A stretch of DNA of 53,579 bases from Thermoanaerobacterales bacterium UBA4877 (lineage in GTDB: Bacteria > Bacillota > Thermoanaerobacteria > Thermoanaerobacterales > UBA4877), in NCBI GenBank assembly GCA_002399345.1, contig DHDL01000036.1:2100-55678 (forward strand), written 5' to 3'. The notes under the pieces were generated by a model. It ran no database searches. It worked only from the letters and a program-made list of their open reading frames with translations, and was not told where the DNA came from. The translations under genes and the position numbers were made by a program. Positions 45,928 to 53,579 of this stretch are shown here, one piece after another (position 1 is the stretch's first letter; every line of letters starts with the position of its first letter).

Positions 45928-46022
45928 CTTTTTGCTCTTCTGACAGAATAGACCTGAAATAATTATTGTTATTATCAACCATACGATTTATAATTATTTC
46001 AACGTGACCTTGGAGGTGCAAA

Positions 46023-46760
46023 GTGACTACGGCAGATATGATTAAGGAATTATGTGAGCAGATGCATATCAGTGTTTCTGAGCTTGCCAGACGTATTGGT
46101 CAAACTCCGCAGAATTTTAATAAAAAACTACAACGTGAAACCGTAAGCCTAGATGAACTGAAGGACATCGCTGATGTGCTGGGTGTTAATTTTGAGCAGA
46201 GGTTTATATTGCCCGATGTTGATGAGATAAAAAAGACTGGTAGTGAGGAGGAAATGATTTTGGGAAACAATATAAAGCATGTGACGGAGAAAACACTGTT
46301 ACATATTTTGGGCTTTTTTGAAGAGATAGATGTACCTTATTGGCTGGACGGTGGTTGGGGCGTTGATGTCTTAACTGGTCGGCAGAACCGAAATCATAGA
46401 GACATTGACATAGACTTCGATGCTAGATATACGGAATCGGTTATTTCAAAATTGAAAGAAGTCGACTATATCGTTGATGTTGACTGGATGCCGTCACGTA
46501 TGGAACTTAAGCATGATAAATATGGGTATTTAGATATTCACCCCATTGACTTTAATTCAGATGGCTCTATCACGCAAGCGGATCCGCAAGGAGGAAAATA
46601 TATTTTTCGGAAAGAGTGGTTTTCCTCAACAGTATACAAAGACCGAGAGATACCCTGCATCTCGAAAGAGGCACAGCTACTATTTCATTCGGGCTATGAA
46701 TTGACTGATAAGGATCACTTTGACATTGATAACTTGAATTCAATTCAACAATCATCCTAA
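46023..46760 (+). CDS. XRE-type HTH fused in frame to an Lnu(A)-like lincosamide nucleotidyltransferase
   Basis: One open frame of 245 residues (GTG start after GGAGGTG). Residues 1-75 are an HTH protein (MIKELCEQMHISVSELARRI, PQNFNKKLQRE, ADVLGVNFEQ) of a type common as a free protein on clostridial mobile elements. Residues 80-245 match Lnu(A)-type enzymes, which adenylylate lincomycin and clindamycin: PYWLDGGWGVDVLTG, HRDIDIDFDA (nucleotidyltransferase acidic residues), WMPSRMELKH, GYLDIHPIDFN and CISKEAQLLFHSGY. An AGGAGG at 46245 lies eight bases before TTG 46260, which would give an Lnu protein of ordinary length. Fusion, internal start, or both are possible. Confidence 0.82.
   Translation: MTTADMIKELCEQMHISVSELARRIGQTPQNFNKKLQRETVSLDELKDIADVLGVNFEQRFILPDVDEIKKTGSEEEMILGNNIKHVTEKTLLHILGFFEEIDVPYWLDGGWGVDVLTGRQNRNHRDIDIDFDARYTESVISKLKEVDYIVDVDWMPSRMELKHDKYGYLDIHPIDFNSDGSITQADPQGGKYIFRKEWFSSTVYKDREIPCISKEAQLLFHSGYELTDKDHFDIDNLNSIQQSS
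46245..46262 (+). promoter_or_regulatory. Internal ribosome binding site and TTG start for the Lnu part
   Basis: GAGGAGGAA is followed by ATG at 46254 (too close) and TTG at 46260 (eight bases from AGGAGG). The TTG gives MGNNIKHVTEKTLLHIL, which aligns with the Lnu(A) N-terminus. This suggests that the nucleotidyltransferase can be made separately from the upstream HTH. Confidence 0.5.
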
Positions 46761-46783
46761 GTAACAATTTATACGGAGGAAAT

Positions 46784-47239
46784 ATGCCAACGAGAGTGAA
46801 AATTAAAATAAATGACAATGCAGAGTTGAGATCTAAACTTGATGCAAACTACGAAATAAAATCGCAGGTGTAGATGGCGCAATGGGCGATTAAACTGGCA
46901 AAACATATTCTAGAGTTTATAAACTACGATTACAAAAATTGTGAAGTTATCCAAAAAGGTTTTATAATAAATGAAAGTTGGCAAAAAGGAGAAGCTCGTA
47001 TGCATGATGTGCGACAGGCAGGTTTTAAAATCCATAAGATAGCAAAAGAGTGTCCAGATTTGCTTACTCAGGCTACACTTCGGGTTACTGGCCAAGCTGT
47101 TGCTGTTGGGCATATGAAAGAACATGCCATGGTTGCATCTGACTATGCCATTAAAGTAATGAATTTAATGTTTCCTGGCAACACGGAAGCAGTAACCATC
47201 GAACGCAATTGGCAACTTACAATGCTGAGCAATATATAA
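46784..47239 (+). pseudogene. Imm5-like putative immunity protein with one in-frame stop
   Basis: ATG at 46784 follows GGAGGAAAT. The frame reads MPTRVKIKINDNAELRSKL, is stopped by TAG at 46871-46873, and continues in the same frame from ATG 46874 to 47239 (MAQWAIKLAKHILEFI, RMHDVRQAGFKIH, VGHMKEHAMVASDYAIK). The whole resembles proteins annotated as Imm5-like or putative immunity protein. Either the gene is broken by one nonsense change, or a 121-residue protein is made from 46874, where AGGTG lies four bases upstream. No toxin gene is near. Confidence 0.65.
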
Positions 47240-47253
47240 TTAAAGATATAATA

Positions 47254-47275
47254 AGGAGCGCAATAGGAGCGCAAT
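47254..47275 (+). repeat. 11-bp tandem duplication
   Basis: AGGAGCGCAAT occurs twice without spacing, just after the Imm5-like gene. It may be a replication-slippage scar or a recombinase accessory site. Confidence 0.6.
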
Positions 47276-47297
47276 TTGTTTTTTGAAGTGCAGAAAA

Positions 47298-47444
47298 ATG
47301 GCTAGCAAGTTCATGATATGTTCCCTCATTAGAAATTTAGGAAAAAATGGATCTCAGATTTTTGAAAAATTTATTTCAGACAGCTATCCTCTCATCTCAA
47401 AACATGTGGAGATTGTAGTATTGATGTCAAAGGTACGAGACTGA
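47298..47444 (+). pseudogene. Short frame carrying a second rlmD 3' end (attachment-site half)
   Basis: An open frame of 48 residues from ATG 47298 ends in HVEIVVLMSKVRD followed by TGA, clearly the C-terminus of an RlmD-family protein; the residues before it (EKFISDSYPLISK) do not resemble RlmD strongly. It marks the right boundary of the element remnant. Confidence 0.6.
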
Positions 47445-47505
47445 CATATACAGAAAGATATGATTCTAGATGCGGGAAGAAAAAATAAAAAGGGAAGGTG
47501 TTAGT

Positions 47506-48072
47506 ATGAATGGATGTCGCTATTGGACGAAAAACGATCCGCTTTTACTTGAATATCACGATAACAGATGGTGCCGGCCTTGCCATGACGACAAAGAGCT
47601 GTTCGCTATGCTTTGTCTGGAAGGGCAGCAAGCAGGACTTTCATGGTCGACTATCATACATAAAGAAATAGCGATCAGGAGGGCATTTGATGAGTTTGAT
47701 ATTGGTATAGTAGCTAGGTACAATGGTCAGAAAATCGAAGAACTTATGCAGAATCCTAAAATTATACGGAACAGGGCCAAAATCAAAGCGGCTGTACGGA
47801 ATGCTAAAGCGGTGCAGAAGATAGTTTCCTCAGGTGCGTTTAGATCATTTGATGAATACGTCTGGCATTTTACGGAAGGGGAGCAGATTGTCCATCATTT
47901 GAATAGTTTCTTAGAAATGCCTTCTAAAGATGAATTGTCAGAAACAGTAAGCAAAGACATGAAGAAACGTGGATTTAGTTTTATTGGCCCAGTCATATGT
48001 TATTCATTTTTACAAGGAGTAGGTGTGATCGATGATCATTTGGACGGTTGCCCTTGCAAGGCGGAAGGGTAA
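47506..48072 (+). CDS. tag: DNA-3-methyladenine glycosylase I
   Basis: Base-excision repair enzyme removing 3-methyladenine. The zinc-binding Cys and His are present: Cys4 in NGCRYW, His in EYHDNRW, and His/Cys in IDDHLDGCPC at the end. The substrate pocket motif LEGQQAGLSWSTI and the active Glu region are typical. 188 residues, normal. ATG at 47506 after GGGAAGGTG; a longer reading from 47470 is rejected. It lies directly outside the element remnant and appears intact. Confidence 0.94.
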   Translation: MNGCRYWTKNDPLLLEYHDNRWCRPCHDDKELFAMLCLEGQQAGLSWSTIIHKEIAIRRAFDEFDIGIVARYNGQKIEELMQNPKIIRNRAKIKAAVRNAKAVQKIVSSGAFRSFDEYVWHFTEGEQIVHHLNSFLEMPSKDELSETVSKDMKKRGFSFIGPVICYSFLQGVGVIDDHLDGCPCKAEG

Positions 48073-48408
48073 GAGCATATTTTGAGAATTCCTTTCATAT
48101 ATTTTAGTAATAATGACAGCGGGATACTCTGCTACTATTTATGAGCAGATGAAGCTTAGTCCTTCTTAATAAATACAATATTGTCAATAGTAGGTTCAAA
48201 GCGTATCCTTATAACCGGTGCTTTTACGCTCTTCATTGCTAATGAAGTTTAACGGAATGGACGTGATCAGTGTATCCTGCTTTATACTATCGAATCTGAA
48301 ATTACCCGATCAATAAGGTTTTATTTGAATTGCTGGGCCTTGTCTATCAGTGAAAGATCCAAAAGATAATAGATTATTAAAATATAAAGCACCATATATA
48401 TAATGGAA
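48073..48408 (+). other. Intergenic stretch without a recognisable gene
   Basis: 336 bases between tag and the convergent response regulator gene. I see no hairpin terminator, tRNA or convincing ORF. A 26-codon minus-strand frame (ATG near 48243, ending KKD-stop near 48163) has no ribosome binding site that I trust and may be a relic. Confidence 0.5.
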
Positions 48409-49020
48409 TCATGATATAGGAGGTATGTATCCTAGTTGGATAGCCTTTGTAACAGCTTCTAATGTTGAAGAAACATCCAACTTCTCAAAGATATGTTGTA
48501 AGTGGTTTGAGAGTGTTCTTTCACTGATATGTAGCTCTACGGCCACACACTTACGCTTTTTACCATTACTGATAAGATGTAATATTTTCTTTTCCATATC
48601 TGTTAAGTCTTCTATGATTAATTCATCGTTTTCGATTGGAAAACAAGTACCTCCATGATAAACACGAATTATTGATGATATTAGCTCATTGGGGCTTATA
48701 TTCTTATTAAGAAAACCACTTATACCAGCTTTTTTTGCTTCATACCTATACACGGGCAAGTCATATCCTGTAAGAATAATTATTTTCAGTGAAGGTTTCG
48801 ATTTTAGTAGATTTGATGCTATTTCTAGACCATCAGCATCAGTTATGTTGCTAAGATTAATATCCATTAAAATGATATCTATATTTTTATCATCAATTAA
48901 TTTATTTAAAGCTTGAAGGTCCTTCGTTGAATAGAAATGCTCAATCTCATCATATTCATCTAAAGCAACTGAAAGACTTTTTGCAAAGAGCATATGGTCA
49001 TCAATTAACAAAATATTCAT
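48409..49020 (-). CDS. NarL/LuxR-family response regulator
   Basis: Receiver domain (about 1-120) with the acidic pair IDDH, phospho-acceptor Asp in DIILMDINLS, and Lys in FLNKNISP. It is followed by a LuxR-type HTH (MEKKILHLISNGKKRKCVAVE, HISERTLSNHLQHIFEKL). 203 residues. The ATG at 49020 follows AAGGAGATAT on the minus strand and overlaps the kinase gene by 20 bases. It is the last gene of the cassette. It probably controls the ABC transporter upstream in the same transcript. Confidence 0.92.
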   Translation of the reverse strand: MNILLIDDHMLFAKSLSVALDEYDEIEHFYSTKDLQALNKLIDDKNIDIILMDINLSNITDADGLEIASNLLKSKPSLKIIILTGYDLPVYRYEAKKAGISGFLNKNISPNELISSIIRVYHGGTCFPIENDELIIEDLTDMEKKILHLISNGKKRKCVAVELHISERTLSNHLQHIFEKLDVSSTLEAVTKAIQLGYIPPIS

Positions 49021-50569
49021 ATGCGATATCTCCTTTCATTGGTATTGTGATTTGTATGTAAATACCATGCGGTAAATTATCTGAGATAACCATAGAGCCT
49101 TGTATACTTTTTAATTGTTCAGCAATGGAGGCGATACCCTTATGTTTTGCTTTATCAGCAGAGGTTAAACAGTCAGCTTTAGCAGTTCCATTATCGTTTA
49201 CGAATAACTTAATAATGTTGTTTTTTAATGTGAGTTTTATCCAAACCTGATTGCCATCTGAGTGTTTATAAACATTTGTAAGTAGTTCTTTGAGTAGACG
49301 ATATATCAATAGGCTGTATGGTTTAACTAAAAACAAATTATCAGGGCAATCAAAAGACAATCTAATGTTTCTCTGAGGAAAAGACTGTGCGACAGCTTCA
49401 ATTAGATTTTGATAGTTTTCTTTTGCAGTTAGGTTTTTCAAAATAACAGGGTGATAGTCTTGCATTTGTTTACGAATATGAATGTTTAGATTGTCGAGTG
49501 TTTCAATAATAATTTTCTGTATTTCTGGACGATGCGACTTTGTCATCATATTCTTTACTGAAAGGAGATCTTGAAGTACATCATCATGGAGGAAATTTGC
49601 AAATTCAGTTTTCAACAGCTCTTCTTTTTGTAATTGTTGCAGAGCAGTATTATATTTACTCTCCCTGATAATTTTACTTTTACCTTGTTTCAAGTTATAT
49701 CCCAAAATAATATTGCAGATGTAAATAAAAGCAAACAAAACATTCACCGCAATGAACATTTCTAAATAATTGCCACCTGTAATCAAAACGATGGTCTCAA
49801 GCATGGTAATTGATAAGCAGGTTATAAGTGCTATTTGTGTTCTGCTGAAAACAGTAGAAAGTGGGTAACTACTGTGCTTACTAAGAACGATACCGTGAAT
49901 GCTTATAAAGAGCAAAAGCGCAGGCAGATATATACCAAAATTAGATATATGGTTTTGTACTTCTATTGTGGCAAGATAATAGATAGTAAAAGATACGGTA
50001 ATTACTGCAGCGGAAAACAAGATATTTATACATTCACTTTTTAAAACAAAAGAAACTCGTTTCCAGTGGTAGATTATGATAAATATGAAGCATAAGCAAC
50101 TTGCCAAAAACTGTATTCCAAATAAAGAGGCATACGCCCAGCTGGGCATATTTATCCCAATAAGAGAGCTGATGCAAGTTACAAGCAATATCATATTGGT
50201 TACTTTTCGAAATTTATATCCGCTTCCTTGAAACAGAAACATTAGGATAAATCTTATGGATACAAACCAAATAATTGGGCTGAGTGCAGCGAAAATATAA
50301 TCTTCTATCATATTTCCATCAAAGGATAGTAGAAGTATATACCAACTGTCCAAAGCCAACAGCCCGCAGAACAGTGAAATAACTTTACTTTCTCTGATAT
50401 TGCATGAGCTGATATAGGTAATGTCTATCAACATAAGCGAGGATATAAGCAGTGGGATGATACTTTCTATGTTAGCGACTTCTCCGTTTATATGGCTGTG
50501 GCAACTCATAAAGAGGATGATCAATATATAATTTGTAAAGAACAATAATTTTAATATTATATTTCTCAT
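49001..50569 (-). CDS. Polytopic sensor histidine kinase (HisKA_3 type)
   Basis: 522 residues. The first 300 contain about ten hydrophobic helices, a ComP-like membrane sensor. The cytosolic part has the H-box FLHDDVLQDLLSVKN (phospho-His) and an HATPase domain with KELLTNVYKHSDG (N-box), NDNGTAK and the short G2-like KGIASIAEQLK. This pairs naturally with the NarL-type regulator. ATG at 50569 after AAAGGAAG. It lies 98 bases downstream of the permease gene. The ligand is unknown; neighbouring genes suggest a peptide or cell-wall signal. Confidence 0.9.
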   Translation of the reverse strand: MRNIILKLLFFTNYILIILFMSCHSHINGEVANIESIIPLLISSLMLIDITYISSCNIRESKVISLFCGLLALDSWYILLLSFDGNMIEDYIFAALSPIIWFVSIRFILMFLFQGSGYKFRKVTNMILLVTCISSLIGINMPSWAYASLFGIQFLASCLCFIFIIIYHWKRVSFVLKSECINILFSAAVITVSFTIYYLATIEVQNHISNFGIYLPALLLFISIHGIVLSKHSSYPLSTVFSRTQIALITCLSITMLETIVLITGGNYLEMFIAVNVLFAFIYICNIILGYNLKQGKSKIIRESKYNTALQQLQKEELLKTEFANFLHDDVLQDLLSVKNMMTKSHRPEIQKIIIETLDNLNIHIRKQMQDYHPVILKNLTAKENYQNLIEAVAQSFPQRNIRLSFDCPDNLFLVKPYSLLIYRLLKELLTNVYKHSDGNQVWIKLTLKNNIIKLFVNDNGTAKADCLTSADKAKHKGIASIAEQLKSIQGSMVISDNLPHGIYIQITIPMKGDIAYEYFVN

Positions 50570-50667
50570 TTCATTCTTCCTTTTGTAGCTTTTCTAAATT
50601 ATATCATTCATTTACCAAGAAATGAAGGATACCAAGCTGCTCTGGGAAAGGAACAGCGTGGCTGAGA

Positions 50668-52676
50668 TCATTGTTCGAATATCTTTTTATAGCAAGCACG
50701 AACTGTAACATAGTAATAAACTAAATATATAAGTGAAGTTAGAACTGTAGCAACCAGTGTGGGAACGTACAAGGTGATTGCGTTTCCAAGTAAATTCTGC
50801 ATAAGCCCGATTTTATAAACAATTGTAGCAAACAGGCAATCTATTAAACCAAAAGATAAGGGAATACTGAAAGAGATTGCAATCTGTTTTCTGATAATTT
50901 CCTTTATTTTTCTATCTGAATATCCCATCCTGCTGAGTATTTTGTAATCTGCTTTTGAGTCAGAGATAGCTGAAATATTATTAAAATATATAATACTTCC
51001 AGTTGCAATGAAAAATAAAACAAGCAGGAATCCAATCAGTAGGAAAGTGGAACTGTTTGCTGATATTAAATCATTTATTCTATGAGTATGTCCTTGCAAA
51101 TATGAACCGTTACCCAATAGATTGTTCATTTTGTTAAACAGTTGTTCATTGTTTTTAATTGTTTTTCCGTTTATGCTTAAAATTCGTTTTTTTGGTGATG
51201 AACCAGATTTTATTTGTTTATAAGCATTATCACTTACAATCAGTGTTCCTACGCTGTTTGCAAAAGAAATAGGATTGTTGAGTGTAGTTTCTTTTACCGT
51301 AAACAATATTTTATTACCATCGATTTCCAAAGGATAAATGCTGCGGTTTCGTTGCTACCACTGTCATTAGGTTGATATTTTACTAGGATACACTCATCAC
51401 CGCGCAATTTATGCATTTGATTTATATTATGATCTCTTCCTTGCACATGTAAAAGAGAAATGTATTGTGAATATGAGATACATTCAAAGCCTGCAGTCCT
51501 AGATACATTTTCATTATCAGAGTTTCTTTTAGATGTTCCAATATTATACTCCATAGGAAGCTTTTTAGCTGATGAGGTCAATTTACAAATATCTGTTTGG
51601 GTGTAAGTTACTGAATTATTTGCTGCATATTGACTAATAAGCTTTTTTACATCATTTATTTGATTATTGTCTTTAACTCTAAACTCCAATTCGGAGGGAG
51701 CTATCCGTGATACGGCAGCAATTGGATAATAAAGTGTTAATGCCATTACGCTTGATATGGTCAATGTTGTAGCCGATAGGAGTGTTAGTATTATCAATAC
51801 TTTTGAATTTGAGCGAATACGATAAATAAAATTAGGTGTATTTATGATATTTGTCTCAGTGTAAAAAGTTTTCTTGTTTTGCTTGCTCTTCTGAACGGCA
51901 AAGGGAAGAAAAAAAGTGATAAAAAGTATAATGCCCAGTACATTTAATATAAAAGTCAACAATCCTGTTTGATAAAAACCAACGGTTATCCAAAGTGAAT
52001 CAGAACCCCTAAATATATCCAGTGCCAGCACGTAATCCGATAAAGTCAAAATAAAACCGAGTAGTGCGGGCACCTTTCTAAACTTTATCCTTTCTTCTGC
52101 ACTTTTATCAAATTGCACTAAATCCATAAGAGAAGATTTAAAAAGAAAATGAGCATTGGATAAAGTTATTGCTAAAATTACCAATATAATAAAGCCAATA
52201 GTAATTATGACTGCGTCAGGATTAAATAGAAGTATTTTTGAATTATCTATGGACAGATCCAAAAGAACTGTTATTCCATATACAATGCCCTTGTGAAAAA
52301 CAGCTCCAACGGCCAGGCCGAAAAAGAGTGCGCAGCTGTATATTAATATATTTTCAACTATCAGTAGCGAGAGTATTGCCGACTTTCTATAACCTAATAA
52401 TGCGTAAATCCCAAGTTCTCTTGTACGGCGTCTTAAAAAGAAACGATTAGAATATGACATATAGAAAATTACAAATGCCATTAAAAACACTGATACAACT
52501 TTGCACATAGATTCTACCCGACTATCTCCTGATATTTTTTCAAGCATGACATTATTCATAGAAAAAGATGTAAATGCGAAAAAAACAGCAATAACCAGGG
52601 AAACGGACGTCAGATAAAATGTGTATAATGAGAAATTGTCTTTTAAATTCTTTAACGCTATAGAAAAAGTATTCAT
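50668..52676 (-). pseudogene. FtsX-type ABC permease (BceB-like), interrupted by a frameshift
   Basis: Two frames make one protein of about 665 residues. 52676-51294 gives the N-terminal part (FSIALKNLKDNFSLYTFYL, FLRRRTRELGIYALLGYRK, the BceB/MacB-like fold with TM helices and a large extracellular region). 51330-50668 gives the C-terminal part (three TM helices, SRMGYSDRKIKEIIRKQ). Join near 51336: NETAA continues as YPLEIDGNKILF in the other frame, a -1 shift, equal to one lost base. No slippery heptamer is visible. The gene may be inactive, or the base may be a sequence error. It sits with its ATPase, 13 bases away. Confidence 0.8.
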
Positions 52677-52689
52677 AATTTACCCCTTC

Positions 52690-53439
52690 CTATCTTTTGG
52701 TATCCAGTTTTGTTACTTCCGTGACGATTGATTCATAAAAATCGCGTCTACTGTTGGTGCTCTTAAGCAGTGCATTGATGATACGACCATCTTTAAAAAT
52801 TAGAATACGATTGGCGAAACTTGCTGCGTAAGCATCGTGAGTAACCATTAATATGGTGGTGTGCAGCTCTTGGTTAGCCTTCTGCAGAGCATTAAGTAGT
52901 TCTGTAGCTGAATTCGAATCCAAAGCTCCCGTAGGCTCATCCGCAAATAAAATAGCCGGATGTTTTACAATGGCTCTGGCCGCTGATGCTCTTTGTTGTT
53001 GACCTCCAGATAGTTCGCTCGGATATTTGCCGAGTTGCTCTACTATACCAAATTCTTCAGCTAAATCTTGTACCATACCCTCAATTTCAAGAGGTGACAA
53101 CTTTTGAAGTGTAAGAGGAACCGATATATTTTCACGGATAGTAAGGCTGTCAAGCAAAAAATATTCTTGAAAGATAAATCCTAAATTATCTTTGCGAAAA
53201 TCAGCAGCGCCTGTATCACTAAGTTCTTTCAAGTTGATACCGTTAATCAATATATCTCCGCTTGTAGGTGTATCAATAGTAGAAAGGACATTAAGTAAGG
53301 TTGTCTTTCCGGATCCAGATGCTCCCATAATGCCTATAAATTCACCCTTGGAAATATTAAAGGATACCTTGTTTAAACTTGGATGATGTGATTTTTTATA
53401 TATTTTTGTTACTGCTTTTGCTTCTAATAAAGTAGTCAT
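52690..53439 (-). CDS. ABC transporter ATP-binding protein (BceA/LolD-like)
   Basis: ATPase of the MacB/BceA group. Walker A GASGSGKTTLLN, Q-loop FQEYFLLDSLT, signature ELSGGQQQRASAARA, Walker B ILFADEPTGALDS and H-loop VTHDAYAASFA are all intact. 249 residues. The ATG at 53439 follows AAGGAGATATATTA on the minus strand. First gene of the cassette; with the permease it would expel or detach peptide antibiotics from the membrane. Function inferred from family and from the two-component genes. Confidence 0.93.
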   Translation of the reverse strand: MTTLLEAKAVTKIYKKSHHPSLNKVSFNISKGEFIGIMGASGSGKTTLLNVLSTIDTPTSGDILINGINLKELSDTGAADFRKDNLGFIFQEYFLLDSLTIRENISVPLTLQKLSPLEIEGMVQDLAEEFGIVEQLGKYPSELSGGQQQRASAARAIVKHPAILFADEPTGALDSNSATELLNALQKANQELHTTILMVTHDAYAASFANRILIFKDGRIINALLKSTNSRRDFYESIVTEVTKLDTKR

Positions 53440-53499
53440 TTAATATATCTCCTTTTTGCTATGATAGATATATTGTATTTCTTTAAACAAAAAAATAAA

Positions 53500-53536
53500 T
53501 GAGTAAATCACGCAAGGATTCGGTGTGATTTACTCA
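53500..53536 (-). terminator. Hairpin with T-run upstream of the ABC genes
   Basis: TGAGTAAATCAC (53500-53511) and GTGATTTACTCA (53525-53536) are perfect complements around 13 bases. Read on the minus strand a run TTTATTTTTTTG follows, a Rho-independent terminator shape, 60 bases ahead of the ATPase start. It may end an upstream gene beyond the window or act as an attenuator of the cassette. Confidence 0.7.
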
Positions 53537-53557
53537 CTGAAGTAGAAAGATAGTGTT

Positions 53558-53572
53558 GCTCATATAATGAGC
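53558..53572. repeat. Short inverted repeat GCTCAT-ATA-ATGAGC
   Basis: Perfect 6-bp dyad near the right end of the window, upstream of the ABC cassette. It might be a regulator site or part of a promoter cut by the window edge. Confidence 0.35.
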
Positions 53573-53579
53573 TTACATG

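Larger units (their letters stand above)
43851..47444 (+). mobile_element. Decayed integrative element at the 3' end of rlmD
   Basis: The rlmD tail at 43851-43892 (HVECVVLMSRVEQ, stop) recurs in diverged form at 47403-47444 (HVEIVVLMSKVRD, stop), with CATGTGGAG and TTGATGTCA identical in both. Between them lie only genes of mobile or broken character: an hsdM remnant, the C-terminus of a large serine recombinase, an HTH-lincosamide nucleotidyltransferase fusion and an Imm5-like gene. The 3' end of the rum gene is a known target of serine-recombinase elements in Firmicutes. I read this as an immobile relic of about 3.6 kb with its attachment repeats. No conjugation or replication gene remains. 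Confidence 0.65.

Noticed and set aside
51294..51345. Programmed -1 frameshifting in the permease gene
   Set aside because: No X-XXY-YYZ heptamer with a following stem is visible; a one-base loss or sequencing error is simpler.
8132..52319. GGCCTGGCC as a strand-biased segregation or uptake motif
   Set aside because: The reverse form GGCCAGGCC also occurs on the plus strand, and most copies are explained by in-frame Gly-Leu-Ala, so a polar genome motif is not supported.
1..53579. CRISPR array
   Set aside because: No regularly spaced direct repeats were seen anywhere in the window.

Overview
The window reads as the chromosome of an endospore-forming member of the Firmicutes, class Clostridia, with low-to-moderate G+C judged by eye. 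The evidence is the conserved clostridial order comEC-holA-rpsT-gpr-spoIIP-lepA-hemW-hrcA-grpE-dnaK-dnaJ-prmA-mtaB-HIT-rpsU, then yqfC-yqfD-phoH-ybeY-cdd-era-yqzL-recO-glyQS-ccpN-ppsR-dgt-dnaG-sigA-trmK-nif3-rnhA-rnpB. It carries sporulation genes (gpr, spoIIP, yqfC, yqfD), a CIRCE-controlled class I heat-shock operon, a glycine T-box and strong AGGAGG-type ribosome binding sites. The species cannot be named from the sequence alone.

Region 1 (1-35,400) is almost pure housekeeping on the plus strand. It covers competence uptake (comEC), replication (holA, dnaG), spore protein turnover and engulfment, the heat-shock operon, tRNA and rRNA modification (mtaB, trmK, ybeY, era), glycyl-tRNA synthetase under a T-box, carbon regulation (ccpN, ppsR), the primary sigma factor, two tRNA genes and RNase P RNA. 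Only rpsT is reversed. Several usual neighbours (rsmE, pgpH, dgkA, yqeY) are missing. An NAD-binding RmlD-like gene and a three-helix membrane protein sit where yqeY is often found.

Region 2 (35,400-40,700) is a carbohydrate uptake module. A mannose-family PTS operon (EIIA, a YajC-like protein, EIIB, EIIC, EIID) is followed by a GntR/HutC regulator and an AgaS-type amino-sugar-phosphate isomerase. Both promoters carry the same TGGY-N4-ACCAGT operator just past the -10 box, and the PTS promoter also holds a cre-like site. This suggests local induction by an amino sugar plus CcpA-type repression.

Region 3 (40,700-48,100) holds dinB, fxsA and rlmD, followed by a decayed mobile element fixed at the 3' end of rlmD. 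The element contains an N-terminally deleted, multiply frameshifted hsdM joined to the C-terminus of a large serine recombinase, an HTH regulator fused in frame to an Lnu(A)-like lincosamide nucleotidyltransferase, and an Imm5-like gene with one in-frame stop. It ends in a second, diverged copy of the rlmD tail. The gene tag follows.

Region 4 (48,400-53,579) is a minus-strand cassette: an ABC ATPase and an FtsX-type permease (frameshifted), then a polytopic histidine kinase and a NarL-type response regulator. It resembles a peptide-antibiotic sensing and detoxification module.
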